The position numbers and the translations under genes were made by a program. A DNA stretch of 64,000 nucleotides from Anarhynchus alexandrinus (lineage: Eukaryota > Chordata > Aves > Charadriiformes > Charadriidae), in the NCBI GenBank assembly GCA_008711295.1, contig VUYV01000073.1, positions 2,353,948 to 2,417,947 on the forward strand, written 5' to 3'. The notes below the pieces were generated by a model. The model did not search any database and had not been told where the DNA came from. It saw only the letters and a list, made by a program, of their open reading frames with translations. This document shows, in pieces, positions 49,300 through 62,518 of this stretch. The stretch's first letter is position 1, and each line of letters starts with the position of its first letter.

Positions 49300-52200
49300 T
49301 TTATTTATGTCCCATACATGTGAACTCAACCTGCCCAACCTGAAGTCAACAGTCATCTGTATAGGTTTTGTTGGTCTTCTGTGGACTGATCTGGGTTTTT
49401 CCATCATGATGGCAATGCAACTCACCTGTTCTCCTGAAGACTTCTTGTGGTGTATTACCTGAGTACATGGGTAAGGTGGATGGATAGCAGATAAAAAACT
49501 GGGACTGCAAAGTAATCCAAATCCAGCAGAAGAGAGCAGTCTGACTCCAGTCAGTGCAGAGCTGAGGCTCTACCCTGGTGGTTTGGGAATGCTCTTGGGA
49601 AACAGGAACTTTAAATCTTGGTAGGCTAAAGAAAGTCTACTCCCAAATCTTTCAGACCCTGGATGACTGCTCTGAAGAGCGAGCTAGTGAAGGCAGCTCT
49701 TCTTTTCTTCCTGCCAGCTGAGGGCTATAAACTATGAAAGCAGTTTCTGTCTGTGAATTGCTTTTGCAAGGAGGATCTTTCAAGGCTTCATGTCTGCACA
49801 GCATCCAGGGGAGAGGCATGACTTCAGACGATTGCTCCTTTGCCCTGCCCTGCAGCAGCCCGAGATACAGGACGCTGGTGGGGCACACCTCACTGTGGCA
49901 CCACCGGCTTGCAGTCTGACTGTTCCCACTCGCTGTGTTGGCACCATCGGTGTCCTAGTGACTCATGTGGGTTTGTCTGCAGCAGCACTGCATCCAGTGC
50001 TGAGGTGCTTCCCTGGTCAGCATTGCAGACCCCAAGGACTGGAGGTCTCTGAACCTAAACAGCCCCACAGAACAATGAGCTGAATCAGATTGAACTCTGG
50101 AAGGCTCTTTCCCCTTGTAGAGGATGACCACACCATTTTCCACTCAGTTTCTTTGTCAAGAGAAATCCAGGGCTGAAACATCTTCTCTGCAGAAGGTGAG
50201 TTTGTCAGAGTTCAGTCTATCAAGGATGGAAGGGAGAACTTGCATGAGAAGTTACTGCTCTGTGGCAGCCTGTTAAACTTTTAACTAGGAAACTTTCCTG
50301 CTGCCGTGCTGGAAAGTGCATCAACACTCTTGTCTAGAAATCATCTGCAGAGCTTCTCCAACAAATGCTGTCAGTCAATGCTCTTCTGAAGTGCAAATGA
50401 GCCCCAACTTTAGGTGACACTTCATGAAGTCATTTGCTTTCCTGTTGCTTCTACAGCCACAAATAAAGCCTGGACTTTGATTTTCTGGGGACTCTGCCAG
50501 TTTTGGAAACACATTTTCACAGTGTTTCTACTCTTGTTTCATGGAAATTCTTTTCAAGGAACTGTTAAGATCTGACAAATAAACATTAGTGATTTAACAC
50601 TGAAGTTAATTGGGAAGAAGTCCAAAGCATGAGTGGCTAAGGGTCATACTGCTGGTTTGTATTGAAAATCTCCTGAAATAGATTCCTGTGTCTAATTTTT
50701 CTCCAAGGGAAGAATTAAACATTTGAAAATGGACTTCAGGAAACACTGTCATTCTAGCCTGTCTTTGATATCCTTTTAAATCCCCACTGGTTGCAGCTGC
50801 CACTGTAGTGTGCAGCCATGTAGGAGGATGAGGAGAATGGATATAATAGCATTAATGCTATGTTACATACATTATTAAATCACTGAACTGTAAACTGCTC
50901 AAGAGCAGATATTTTTCCTCTTAAGCCATCCCTGCATCAGGGATGGTAACCTGGGAAAGAGAGGTGGGGAACCCACATAATAGCTACAGCTGTGCCAGCT
51001 GAACTCACCACCCAAAATCAGTCAGTGAACTCTGGTAAGAGGGGGGTCAGAAAAGTGACAAAACTGGAGCTTTGCTCTGGGTTGCTAGTAAATGAACCTG
51101 CATTTTCTCCCTGTGCTGGTTCTGTGGCTCAGGGGTGGAGAGAGACAAACCCAGATCTTTTCCATTGTCACGTATATACACGACAGAATCTTACTGTCCC
51201 TTGGGACAGAGGTAGGAGAGAGATCCTCAGGGTATGTCAACACCATGCAATGGAAGTCATGGTGTACCGGCATTCTGCAGCAGCCCTTGCGGTTACCTTG
51301 GTTTGTACCTGGACTGGAAGGAAGAAGTGGCTGCTCAGTGTAATGATAATGGTATGATGCTTTAGAGAATGGCTGTCTTGAAGTGCTTGACTACCAGATT
51401 CTGGCAGCTGATTTGGGGGAACTGTCCCAAATTCCTTGGAAGAAGAAGGTGTGTCACAGACAGCTCAGTCTCCCAGCTTTCCCAGCGACATGCTCCCTCT
51501 GCAGCTGTAATAGCCCAGGCTGTGTTTAAGCAAGCACTCAGAGGCCCTGGAAGAACTAGAAATTGAATAGTAAACTGTCACGTTTGTCCATTCAGCAATG
51601 TTTTCATAGATCAGAAATTCATAATGCAAAGGTAAGCCCTGATCCATAATGCCACCAGATGGCTGAGGAGCAGCCCCATCCCAGTGCATGAGTTGAAGAG
51701 CACTGAGCTCCAAGCTCCCACCAGCTCGCACTGTTAAATCAGGGGATTTTGGAAGAAAGTCCTGTTCTGAGGTGGGCAAAGAAATAGGGTGGCATGTGGT
51801 CTGTTCGTAAAATAGATCATATGGCACTGCATTTGGGGGAGAACATCAGGGCAGAGACATGGACATCCCATCCAGTCCTAGGTGTGTGGATATATTCTGT
51901 CTTACCTCAGACTGGCTCTGCTGCTCAGTGTATGTGGAACAAGGAGGGAGATGGACTCAAGTGAGAAGGGCTGGCGCTATTGTACAGGTTGGTCCTAGAC
52001 CTGCTAGATGCGTGGATTGACATCCCATCTGCTAGCCGAGCAGGGAATCACTTGTGGTCTTCTTCCTTAGTCAGTGCCTGCCAGGGATATTTGAGAACGC
52101 CACCTGAGGATAAACGGCTATTTTATATACAGGGCTCATGTACTTCACTGAAAAGCAACTTTTTCATGCATATATGTGAGGCATATGAAAAGTGATTGGC

Positions 52201-53550
52201 TGTAAAGCCTGGAGCTCAGATGTATGCATAAGGGATTTCTCTTGCTGCTAAAGGCCATTTCTTTTTCTGGTAAACACATGCTTGTTAAAGTGGTGTGCTT
52301 CCTAGAATACTTCTCTCCTGAGATAGCAATTGCTGAAGAATATTCTGAAACTTAATGTACGCCGTATGGGGCATTTCATACTTGTAAGTACTTCTTGTAA
52401 TAGGCACTCAACTAGAGAGGAATAAAAAGAAAGTGTGTCATTCTGAACCGCTTATTGAATGTAGGCTGGTTTCTTGTCTTCTACTCCTATTGACTTGAGG
52501 GGAAGTTGATTGTCGTCTTTTTCACTTACAACTTGTGGGTCTCAGGCTCCTTGTGCGCTGAGATCTGCAGAAAAAAAAGCATCTAAAGAAAAGGTAATTT
52601 TCTGTGCAGTGATGCTGTGATAGGGACCTTGATCTCTTCATTAGCAGGTGTGAGATAGATAGTCATATTTCATTCAAACTCTGCTCCTTCGAGTTTTGTT
52701 GGAAACCATATGAAATCAAATGGCTTTGGCATTGATGATGGAAACTATTTCAGCCACATTTATGGCTGGCCAAAAGCAGGTGAAACGAATCCCATCTGAG
52801 TGTTTCCTACAGCACCAGTCACTAACTGGTGACATGAACCTCAAAGTGCTTCTTTCATTATACATCATGACCGTAGAGCAGCATCCGCCCTATTGAGCCA
52901 TGCTCAGCTTGCAAATTTGGGCTCTGCAGTGGCACTGCTGAGGCAGCGAGGAGGACACCGAGGAAGAAGAGGTGGTTAGTGGTGTCTCAAGGAGGAGGCT
53001 GATGGGTCAGGAGAAACAGAGCACTGGGGAGCCCAGCAGGCAGACCCTGAGCGAGAGTGCAGGTAGGAGGTGATGGTGGAAACTGGTGTTAAATACCTTC
53101 TTTTACATTGTGTGGTTTCTTGCACTGAACACCGAATGTGGTTTTAACCAGACTTTTTGTCTTGCTTCCCAAATATTTTTGTGCAGCCAAAGTTTACTCA
53201 GCAAATATTAATATTAAGCAAATTTGAAATTTGCTATCAGCAAACATCATCAGCAGAAGCTGGAGTGTAAGTATTAGTGCCTTCTTCCACAACTGAGCAG
53301 AGCAGAAGAGGTATCGGAGTCTGTGAGAAATTGCAGCAACGCAGCACTATTCAGATTGGAAGCCTTAAAAATACACGACATTTTGAGGGAGACTTTTCCA
53401 ACCATAATGTCTGAATAGCTTCAATCTGTTTATGGGCAAGACATAAGCAGAATAGGAAGGAAGATCTGTCAAGTGATAAGTGTTCAGAGGCTGCCGCAAA
53501 GAATAGTGCTTTTTTTTTTCTCTTTGTCTGTTGTAGACAGGATGAAAAGC
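49300..53550. other. Intergenic, no gene recognised
   Basis: No coding exon, RNA gene or clear recent mobile element could be supported here. Confidence 0.5.
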
Positions 53551-53559
53551 AACATGCTC

Positions 53560-53790
53560 CAATTGCAGCAAGGAAGATTCAGGTTAGATAGTGAATAAAG
53601 CTTTCTGTTGCTGAAAGAAATGAAGCAGGGAAATAGGCTGTCTGAGGAAGATGAGGCATCTCCATCACTGGAGGACTTTAAGAACAGATTGAACCAACAT
53701 TTGTCAGAAGTGACATGGCTGTAGGTGACCCTGCCTTGAGGCTGGGGAATGGATGAGGCCCTTCCAGCCTTATGATCTGCTGGCTGTCTG
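53560..53790 (+). mobile_element. Old CR1-like 3' region remnant
   Basis: GCAAGGAAGATTCAGGTTAG, then CACTGGAGGACTTTAAGAAC, then GATTGAACCAACATTTGTCA, then CCTTCCAGCCTTATGATCTG follows the end of the ORF and the 3' UTR of an older CR1-type subfamily. It is decayed and lacks a terminal tail repeat. Confidence 0.55.
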
Positions 53791-53799
53791 AGATGGATT

Positions 53800-56700
53800 A
53801 TCTGCTACGGACAAGTCTGTTGGCATCAACACCACAGCAATGTGTTTGTCAGACTGTTAGACCCCTGCAAGTACACACACTAAGCTTAACAGCTGCGAGT
53901 ATAATGCTTCATTTTTAATTGGAGTTAATTTCCCAAAATGAAGTGAGGGACTGGGGAATCTGTTTAGGAAGCCTATTTTAAAGGTCTGAGTGTAGCACCT
54001 GCTGCTTCTAATATTGCAAATTGGGTTATACAGTGCTTCTAAAGAACTATAGTGGGGTTTTTGGTTTGGTTTGGTTTTGAAGTGTGAGTTATTCTTGATT
54101 CAGGTAAGACCTGAGTGGTGTTAGACAGACCTGCGTGAATTACAGCATCTTCCTGACGCTGCCCTGTGCATGGTGACCCTTCCCTGCCTGCACCCTGTGC
54201 TCCTTGGCTCTCTTTCTCTCACTGGGCCTTGAACAGAGCCTCAGGTGACATGATATGTCCCCTATAGGATCCATGTGGACCAAAGCTGTGTGCAAGGTGG
54301 TGAGCTGGCTGGGCAAGGGCCCTTCACAATGTCCAGTCTGCTTTCAGTGGCTCAGGATCTACTTCCCACGGTGTGTGACATGCACGGTTTGGTCACAGTA
54401 ACCTAGACATCCTCTTTGGCTCTGGTTGGTTTTGTAGCTCGTACCAGCTGGCCTTTGGCCACTAAAAACTGTGCTTGACAGCATCAGGTGGGAAATGACA
54501 ACATGGTCAGTCTCCCAGTAACCACCATGATTGCTGAGACAGCAGAATGGTAGTAAAATTGGCAAGTGTCATCATCATTACACCCTAGGTGTCAGTATAG
54601 GTACATGTCTCAGAGAAAATTCAGGGCTCCAGAGTCTGTCAGCATAGTATTTGCAAAAGATGTTGATGTGTGTGAATTGTGGCAGTGACTGGTGAGGCCT
54701 CAGTGCACGAAGAAATTGCTCCTCCCGTGATTGCAATAGCCACTACTTTGCCTTGAGGGATACTGGGTGGGGTATAGATGTCCAGTCAATGTCTCCAAAA
54801 TAGTCGGTCATACCACTCACATAGGAGGGGGCAGCGAGGCCTGGGCTGGGACAGAGGGGAACAAGCTACAGATTACAGTATGGCTTGTAGGCTTCCATAA
54901 GGATGGCCACCATGAACTTGCTGATGGTGAGCTCCTAACCTGGGGCAAGGAGGACAGGAAAGAGAGCAATTACCTATATCTGTATGGCGATTGAGGTCTG
55001 GACATTGGTGAGCTGCCACTACAAAGCTGATGGCTACTCTGGGCGCAGGACCATGAAGAACCACATCCTCAAATTAGTGGTATAACACTCTGCCAAATCA
55101 GGAGCATAGGGGACCCCCAACAGGGTGCTTGTGACTCATCCATAATGGTCAAGACATAGTGGGTCTACAGCTCATAGCAACAGCTCCTGGCCATGGGCCG
55201 TGCTTTAGGTGTGTGAAAGACTGGCTGTTGCTGATGCTGGAGTTCCAGCATCCTAAGATACCCCTGGGATACCTGCAATAGAGATGACAAAGACGATTGT
55301 GGCATGGCCCCACGTGTCTAGAGTGTGCAGGCATCTCCTGCTGCCTTTCTTTCCCTTTTTGAGTGGATGGGGGGCATTGACACAGCAAGATGAGGAGCCT
55401 GTGGGTGGGTGGGACCCTCTGACTGGAGATGAGCTGAGGATGGGAATCTAGCTGGTGTGTTAAAAATGCCTGTGGGGTAGCTGCTGTGACTGACCAGTGG
55501 TATCATTGTGGTCATGACAACCTGACAGCTCAGTGAAGCCATGGTGACTGTACCCTTCACCATGCTGTTCCTCAAAGCACTTGTGCCTCTCTCTTGCACA
55601 GCTGTGCAAACCAGGCTGTCCTGGAGAGAAGCTGCATAAGGGTGCAGGTCACACATGGATTCATGGCTATTGCCAAGGCAAGGAATTTCCACCATGTTTC
55701 ATTTCCTTTCTCCGCCTATAGACCAAGGATGTTTTTATACAGTCTGTTAGCAAATATTTCAAAAACACAGCTACACCGTCAGTTAAAAAACCCCAAAACT
55801 CAAGGAAAATAGTGTTAACACAGACACATGTAGCATACAAGCTTGTGAGCAGAGAAGCTGTACTGCCCTGGTTGCAACAATGGAGCCTTTATTTTTTTTT
55901 TTTTTTTTTTTTTGTGCAGAAACATTCTTATCTCCAGGTTTTCATGTCTTTTGCTTGGAATTAAGTGACTTATAAGTCTGGCTTTGTTTGCACCCCTTTT
56001 TCCCTGTGTGCTCATGTATTCACTGCAGAAAGGTGGCTATTTCCTTCATCTGAATGTATATTCTCACCTTTATTTCCTTGGGTACCCTTGCTGTTTCGAG
56101 CACCCTGTTGATCTACACATGACTATTTTGAAGAAGTGAAGTAGAAAATACTTTTATGTGATTCAAAGAAAGACCAAAGCAAGTGCTTAGTGGGAAGAAG
56201 AGGACAACTATCTCTCCCTAGAAGACAGGCTGTTCACACAGAGCATGTTTCTTAAAGACTTTATTTTAAAAAGGTCAAACTAGAAAACTCATTCTTGGAT
56301 GACTGTGTTCCAGAGTTCAAGTGTGCACGTGCAGTTTCCTACCGACAAGGCAGGAGTCCAAGCTCCCACTGGAGCCAGTGAGAATCTAGGCCTTAATTCA
56401 GTTGCCCACAGGTAGGCACCTAGTGACACATGAGATGCCCTGCAGTGTCCTGCTGTTGCTTTGCAAAAGTACTGATCTGTGAGGCCTGTGTCATGCCTGG
56501 GTGCAGGTGTCTCTTCCAGGATGAAATGAATCACAACCCCTGACTCCAAAGACTGCACTGGACAGATCTCTCTTGGCTGTAATGGGAGCAGACAGATGCA
56601 GCACACATGTAGGAACTTCTCAGTATCATCTAAATTTCGGTGTCTTCATCTGCAGCCAGATCCCATCCTATCTGTCTCCATTCCAGGCGCATCTTGATAT

Positions 56701-56890
56701 CCCTCTTGTGCTCCCAATCTCAGCCTCATTAGGCTAGGAATATGATGCAGCCTTGACCATTTGGGATTTCAATTTGTTTTGCATCTGCTGGCAGATGCTG
56801 GCTGAGCTCTACACTCTCTCCTTTTTTAGGAGAGGATTACATTAAATAATCAGAACTCGTTTTTGTCTTTGAAAACCAAGTGTTCATGAA
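53800..56890. other. Intergenic, no gene recognised
   Basis: GC content is higher between about 54,150 and 55,700 and several overlapping frames are open, but none matches a family I recognise. A run of 22 T lies at 55892-55913. Confidence 0.45.
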
Positions 56891-56896
56891 TGGGGG

Positions 56897-56948
56897 TTGG
56901 GATGTCCGGAGGTCCCTTCCAACCCTAACCATTCTGTGGTTCTGTAAT
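56897..56948 (+). mobile_element. CR1 extreme 3'-end fragment
   Basis: GGAGGTCCCTTCCAACCCTA followed by ACCATTCTGTGGTTCTGT is the CR1 3' terminus with two decayed tail units. It is one of the most strongly 5'-truncated copies in the window. Confidence 0.75.
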
Positions 56949-56949
56949 T

Positions 56950-59525
56950 GGGCACCAAAAAGTTTTGGATCATGGAAATTTCTATACCCTACGAAGCCAA
57001 GTACTACATTCCCTGTTCTAGTAAGAGAATGAGCTTCATGTAAGGCATAATGTAGCAATTACATCAGCAGGAATTATTAGAAAAGTAAGTGGCAAAGCTG
57101 CTTTAGAGCCAATGAGAGATCTTGTAGCTATGGAAGCTTTTGGTTTTTCCTCTTTAATTAATGTGGTTTCTCAAGATACTCACTTGTCATTTACCTTACA
57201 TAAAATGATAGATGGGTTTAAGAGATCATGAAATTGTGGCTTACCGGGAAAATTGAAGACTGATGTGAAGAACTGTGTGCCTAACACACCTGATAAGCAG
57301 TGAAAACAACATGTGTACTATGTTGGTAAAAAGCTAGAAAACTACCATTGGAAAATATTCAGTGTCAAGTGACTGGAAAAGTTAGGGCACAGAGGCCATT
57401 CACCAACATAAATCAAGGCTTACAGGAACAGATTCATCTCCACAGCACACCTGGCTGTTTCTTTCTACTTAGCTCAAAATGCCCTTAAAAATGTTTTTCT
57501 GCTGTTTTCCGTGAAAATTTTAAATAGGGTTTGCTTGATTTTTAGGCTTGTGCTTGTTAATTTTTGATCACTTTTTGGCAAATTATATGTCTAACAAATG
57601 ATGTTCAAAACCTGGTTGTGAAATAAACCCTCCCGTTAAACAGAACCCAATAGATGACTTAATAAACAGTTTTCAACCCAAACTCCCCTCAGGGTACTGT
57701 AGCTCTAACACAGGCATTTGTCAGCACTACAAAGCAAGCTGGGTGTTTCAGAGTGTTTCCCAAGGTCTCACATCATGGCCATCCTGAGAAATGGAAGTTT
57801 TCAGCTGTGGGCTGCTGTGTGGTGGCCACACGTAGGCACGGAGCAGTGGGTGCCGGGTGTGCAGCCACTGCCTTCCCGCTGCCTGCCCTGGTGCAGGGCA
57901 GTGACATCCATGACACCGACGTGCTACTGGGGCTGGTGGCTGTGCTTCTGAACCCAGCGGGGTGTGCCTGGTGAGGTCGGTCGCTGGCTGCCCCTTCGAA
58001 TCAAACTCTTCAAAGATGTTACAGAAACATGTGATGGCAGTTGCAAGGGAAAAGAGAAAGTCAAACTCAGTATAGGTAAAAGTCCTGTAGCTTATAGCAC
58101 ATGAGAAAGCAACACACTTAGTCCTGCATCCAGCTTCCTTGGGGTCCCCAGCCCCATAGCAAAGTCCATTGCAGCTGGATGAATGAGGAACAGGCTTCGG
58201 CAGGAGGTTCACTTCCATACCTCTGTTTTCCCTGCAACGTATCATCTCCACTCTGCAATCACACTCCTATGTGGAGGAAGCCAATACTTGACAACTGTGA
58301 ATTAAACCCAGACTTGAGCCATGTGAGTGTTCAAGGTGAGTGGAGCATCCCTGACAAGTGTCGTGGGGGTGACAGTATCTGCTCTGTGACAGCCTAATAT
58401 CGGCGCTGGGGCCGGGGTCTGTGTGGGGGTGTGAAATTACGTCTGCCACCAGCTGCTGACCTGCCAAGGAAGCAAGACTTCTTATTAGAAAAGTATACCT
58501 TTTAGCTCATATGACAGCAGCCCGTGGTTTTCATGCTACTGATGGTAGTTTTGTCCCTAATGGTGCACATATATACATAAAAGTGTAATACATTTCACCT
58601 GTCACTTCTTCAGCTTACTTAGCTTTCCCCCTGTCACTCCAATGACAGAAGTGTTGATCTCGGAGTACCACAAAGTGCAGAGTGCTCTTGCAGAGATACA
58701 GAATTGCTGAGAAATGCAGGGAGGACATGTAGCGAGCAAATCAGGAGGGCAAATCAACCCTCATCCTGGGTATATTCTAACTCTACTGGTATTTCATGTC
58801 CTGCTGCTTGTGTTTGCTGTGGCTTTTAGTTAACTGGTTGAGGAATATACATGCTAACCTGTGGGCTGCTGCTGAAGTCAAACTGATGACTGCCTCGAAG
58901 ATAATGGTGCACAGTAAAATATTAGTCCAACAGGATAAGAGGGGGGAATGTGTGGAAGAAGGGGGAAATAGATGGAATCAAGACAAGATGTCTCATCTAA
59001 AATAATCAGCATTCAGATATTGTTGGTTATTATCTCTGAAAGGTAAATTATAAATCAAGTTTTCAAGCAACCTTCAAAAGTAGCTCCAAATTTTGTGCAT
59101 CAGGAGACTGATTCAAAGGCAGCTGAAGACAGTACCAAGTCTACTACTGAATTCTGTGACTTCGGATCTGGGTCTCAAAATTTTATGGGTGTGCAATACA
59201 CAATGAGCAGATCACCATGCTCCAGAATTTCTCAAAACTTTGTCCTCTCAAAGCAGTTATCCTTTAGAAGATATCCTACAGGCTGTTTCTTCAATATAGA
59301 AATAACTTTAATCTCCAAAGGGAGTGCAATTGGCCAAGAGGACCTCCAGCCTTTGTGTGCTGTTGGCCATTACCATTGATTTGGGGTGACTGTGTTGGCT
59401 CCATCAGGATCCATCAATAATGACTGATTTTCCAAAGACGAAGAGGAAAAGGAGCAAACAGGGACAAGGAAGAAGAGAGGATGTAAATTAGCCAGGAGAG
59501 CCAACCGGAGCTGCTCAGCACTCTC
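56950..59525. other. Intergenic, no gene recognised
   Basis: It holds the longest open frame in the window (167 codons on the minus strand, 57748-58251), but that frame lacks family features and conserved structure. Nothing else could be supported. Confidence 0.45.
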
Positions 59526-59531
59526 TGTGCC

Positions 59532-60033
59532 TGTCCTGGTTTCAGCCGGGAAAGAGTTAATTTTCTTTCTAGTGATTGCCCTGAAAGGAATGTCAACAAT
59601 GCATATTGGTTTAGTTGTTGCTAAGCAATGTTTATACTTTTCAAGGACTCTTTTCAGCTTTGCATAGAAGCTGAGAAGGAGCCTAGACAGAACAACGGAC
59701 TGGCCAATGGAATATTCCATACCACAGATGTCATGCTTAGTATATAAGTGGGGGTTGGCAGGGGGGCGAGTACTCACGATCACTGCTCCAAATGGTGCCA
59801 ACTCACTGGGTGGTGACAGTGATTTATATCATTATTATTATTGTTATTATCATTGTTATTTTCCTTTTCTGGTATTGTTTCTATTAAACTACCTTTATCT
59901 CAACCCTCAAGGTTTTTTCCTTTCCCTTTCCCCTCCTTTCCTTCCTCTTCTCCCTGCTGTTCTGAGGGGGAAGGGGGAGAACTGCACAAGCAGGTGTTTG
60001 GTCCTAGCTGCTGACTGGGGTTAAACCACGACA
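59532..60033 (+). mobile_element. Solo LTR of an avian endogenous retrovirus
   Basis: A 502-bp unit begins TGTCCTGGTTTCAGCCGGGA and ends GGGTTAAACCACGACA, giving the TG...CA termini expected of an LTR. The termini match a common bird LTR family as I remember it. Inside are a TATA box (TATATAAG at 59741), a poly(A) signal ATTAAA (59883-59888) and a pyrimidine-rich U5 segment. No primer-binding site plus gag/pol follows, so this is a solo LTR left by recombination. Flanking 5-6 bp do not form a perfect target-site duplication (GTGCC against GCGTC), so the site has decayed or the family assignment is imprecise. Confidence 0.75.
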
Positions 60034-60589
60034 GCGTCCCCATTTCATATACCTTTACATGCCTGACTGCAGCTGAGTGCCACAGCTGCTCTTGATGGTT
60101 GCCATATGGCACATTTAAGGGCAAGCTAAGCTACCAGCTGTGACCGAAACCCTCTTATCCCATGCTTGTGCCCACCCAGAGGTGGAGAGCAGCAGGGCCA
60201 CCAGTCTGTGGCTGCTTCAGGGCTGCAGTGGCACCATCTTGTGGTTCTCTAGCCTGGGGGCAGAAAGGGCCTTTGGTCTCTTCCATTGCATTTCCTTGGC
60301 TGCTCAAGCTGGGTGCTGAGCTGATGTTGTGGTTTAGGCAAAGTTGCTGTCACCACAACATCCCCTGTAAAGACTGGTAATACCTTGGCAATGGTTGCTG
60401 TTTTGAACATTGGTGGCTTCTGTGTGATGTGTCGGGATGTGGTAGTGAGCTCTTCCCTCCCCCCAGCTCAGGCACAAGCCATAACTGTCAGTAGGTGTTG
60501 TGACAGGTTGCACCTGGACTTTGGGGGATGGATGGCAACAGGGACCTAGATGTCTCACTGGTATGCAAATATGACTGTAGGTCAATCAT

Positions 60590-61150
60590 CTTACTCTATA
60601 AATAGTGGACAGTCCAGGGCCTGTTGACCTATCCCGAGCAGCAGCAGGCTGCACGCCAGGATCTCCCCTTGAGTAGGAATGCCTCTCAAGGTTACTTCTC
60701 AAGATTCAGAGATTCCTTGCCACAACAGATCCTCGATAAGTGGTTTATAGCATGCTAAACTTTGAATTCTTAGCTAAGTGGTATAAAGGATTGGCTGCGC
60801 ATACATAACCCTTTAGACATAAACCATTGACCAAGTCTGGGACTAGGATTGGATCCAGCCACACCTAGACTCCTCTCTGAGAAGAAATTCAGAAAGCAAG
60901 GGAGTCCTCTCTGAACCTCATGACTCAACAGGAGGGTCTCCCTGACAGTTCTGTCTGACCCTGTCCTCTATGCAGTAAATAACCAAAAGTGCCTTGCCAT
61001 TGAACCTTGTTCACATTTACTATCAAACTTTGTTAAATCGCTGCTTTATATCAATAAATATTTCGCTGCTTCTGTCTTATGAGTAAAGTGCATCACTCCA
61101 TCTGCGAGTGAAGCCCAGCTGTGGTGTTTGGGGGTTACTGGTGTCACTGC
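60590..61150 (+). mobile_element. Probable second LTR (different family)
   Basis: CTCTATAAATAGTGGACA at about 60,594 looks like an LTR core promoter. About 450 bp later come ATATCAATAAATATTTCGC (AATAAA near 61,054) and CTTATGAGTAAAGTGCATCA, consistent with R and U5. The composition and order resemble bird ERV LTRs, but I could not fix the termini or a target-site duplication, and the U3 would lie upstream in unassigned sequence (60,034-60,590). Confidence 0.45.
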
Positions 61151-61390
61151 GTGGTGGGTGTTACCAGCCCCTCCTTTGGTTTTGTCAACACAACCTTTTA
61201 AATGTCTTGGTGCTAAGTACTGGCTGGTGTGCCTTGGGTTTCTGCATGTAGGCTCGGTTTGGCCTCAGTAAGGTGTATGCACTGTCAGTACCTCTGTTAG
61301 CCTGACCAGTGGGAGCGGCGTCTGAACTAGGGAAATGGCTTCTTTCCATCCAGGACCGGTGGATGTGGAGAATGGCAGTGCTCTCCTTTA

Positions 61391-62338
61391 GAATCATAGA
61401 ATCATAGGATTGTCTAGGTTGGAAGGGACCTTGAAGATCATGAAGTCCAACCATCAACCTAACACTGCCAAAATCACCACTAAATCACGTCTCTCAGCAC
61501 CACGTCTACCTGTCTTTTAAATACCTCCAAGGATAGCAACTCCGACAGTTCCCTGGGCATCCCGTTCCAACGCTTAACAACCCTTTCTGTGGAGGGCTTT
61601 TTCCTAATATCCATCCTAAACCTACTCTGGTGTAATTTGAGGCCATTTCCTCTTGTCCTATCGCTTGTTACTTGGAAGAAGAGACTGACCCCCACCTCTC
61701 TACAACCTCCTTTCAGGTAGCTGTAGAGAGTGATAAGGTCTCACCTCAGCCTCCTTTTCTCCAGACTAAACAACCCCAGTTACCTCAGCCACTCCTCATG
61801 AGACTTGTTCTCCAGACCCCTCACCAGCTTTGTTGCCCTTCCCTGCACATGCTCCAGCACCTCAGTGTCTTTCTTGTACTGAGGGGCCCAAAAGTGAACA
61901 TAGTACTCGAGGTGGGGCCTTACGGGTGCTGAGTACAGGGGGATGATCACTTCCCTAGTCCTGCTGGCCACACTATTCCTGATACAGGCCAGGATGCTAT
62001 TGGCCTTCTTGGCCACCTGGGCACACTGCTGGCTCATATTCAGCTGTCTGTTGACCAACACCTCCAGGTCCTTTTCCACCGGGCTGCTTTCCAGCTGCTC
62101 TTCTCCAAGCCTGTAGTGCAGCATGGAGTTGTTGTGACCCAAGTGCAGGACCCGGCACTTGGCCTTGTTGAATCTCATACCATTGGCCTCAGCTCATCGA
62201 TCCAACCTGTCCAGATCTCTCTGTAGAGCCATCCTACCCTCAAGAAGGTTGACACTCCTGCCTAACTTAATGTCGTCTGCAAACTTACTGAGGGTGCGCT
62301 CAATCCCCTCGTCCAGGTCACTGGTAAAGATATTAACT
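61391..62338 (-). mobile_element. CR1 LINE, ~0.95-kb 5'-truncated copy, minus strand
   Basis: Reading leftward, the element includes part of the reverse-transcriptase ORF. The open frame 62178-61780 contains [14 protein letters not shown], the [20 protein letters not shown] block and [15 protein letters not shown]. It then has the usual 3' region with CCTAAACCTACTCTGG, CTTTTAAATACCTCCAAGGA and a terminal CATAGAATCATAGGATTG at 61,393-61,410. An internal frameshift separates the two readable parts, so it is inactive. An exact copy of 87 bp of it recurs at 62987-63073. Confidence 0.9.
62144..62230. repeat. Direct repeat copy 1 (within CR1)
   Basis: These 87 bases are identical to 62987-63073 (offset 843). 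The identity stops at both ends (G versus C before, A versus T after). This is the parental copy because its CR1 context is continuous. Confidence 0.95.
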
Positions 62339-62518
62339 GTGGGTTTGAATCTCCTGCTTGGTAGTGTTTTGCTCTGTGGAAAACCAGGACTTGTTAGTCT
62401 GCTTTATGGAATGGGGAGGTTTAGAAACTGTCCCCGGTGCAGCTGTTTTACCACCTGAGTTGATCTGTTACTGCCCACAGTATATGTGCCTCCCTGCAGT
62501 ATGAAGAAGAGTTTGGTG

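Noticed and set aside
54767..55695. Series of overlapping frames suggesting a decayed coding sequence
   Set aside because: I tried reading both strands as a receptor-like processed pseudogene but could not find consistent family motifs, transmembrane order or a poly(A) tail.
55892..55913. 22-base T run as the poly(A) tail of a minus-strand retrogene
   Set aside because: No poly(A) signal or recognisable coding sequence adjoins it on the required side; the same applies to the T run at 41744-41763.
57748..58251. Longest open frame in the window (167 codons, minus strand)
   Set aside because: No recognisable motif, no splice or promoter context, low-complexity patches, and frames on the opposite strand are open over part of the same interval; best explained by locally raised GC content.
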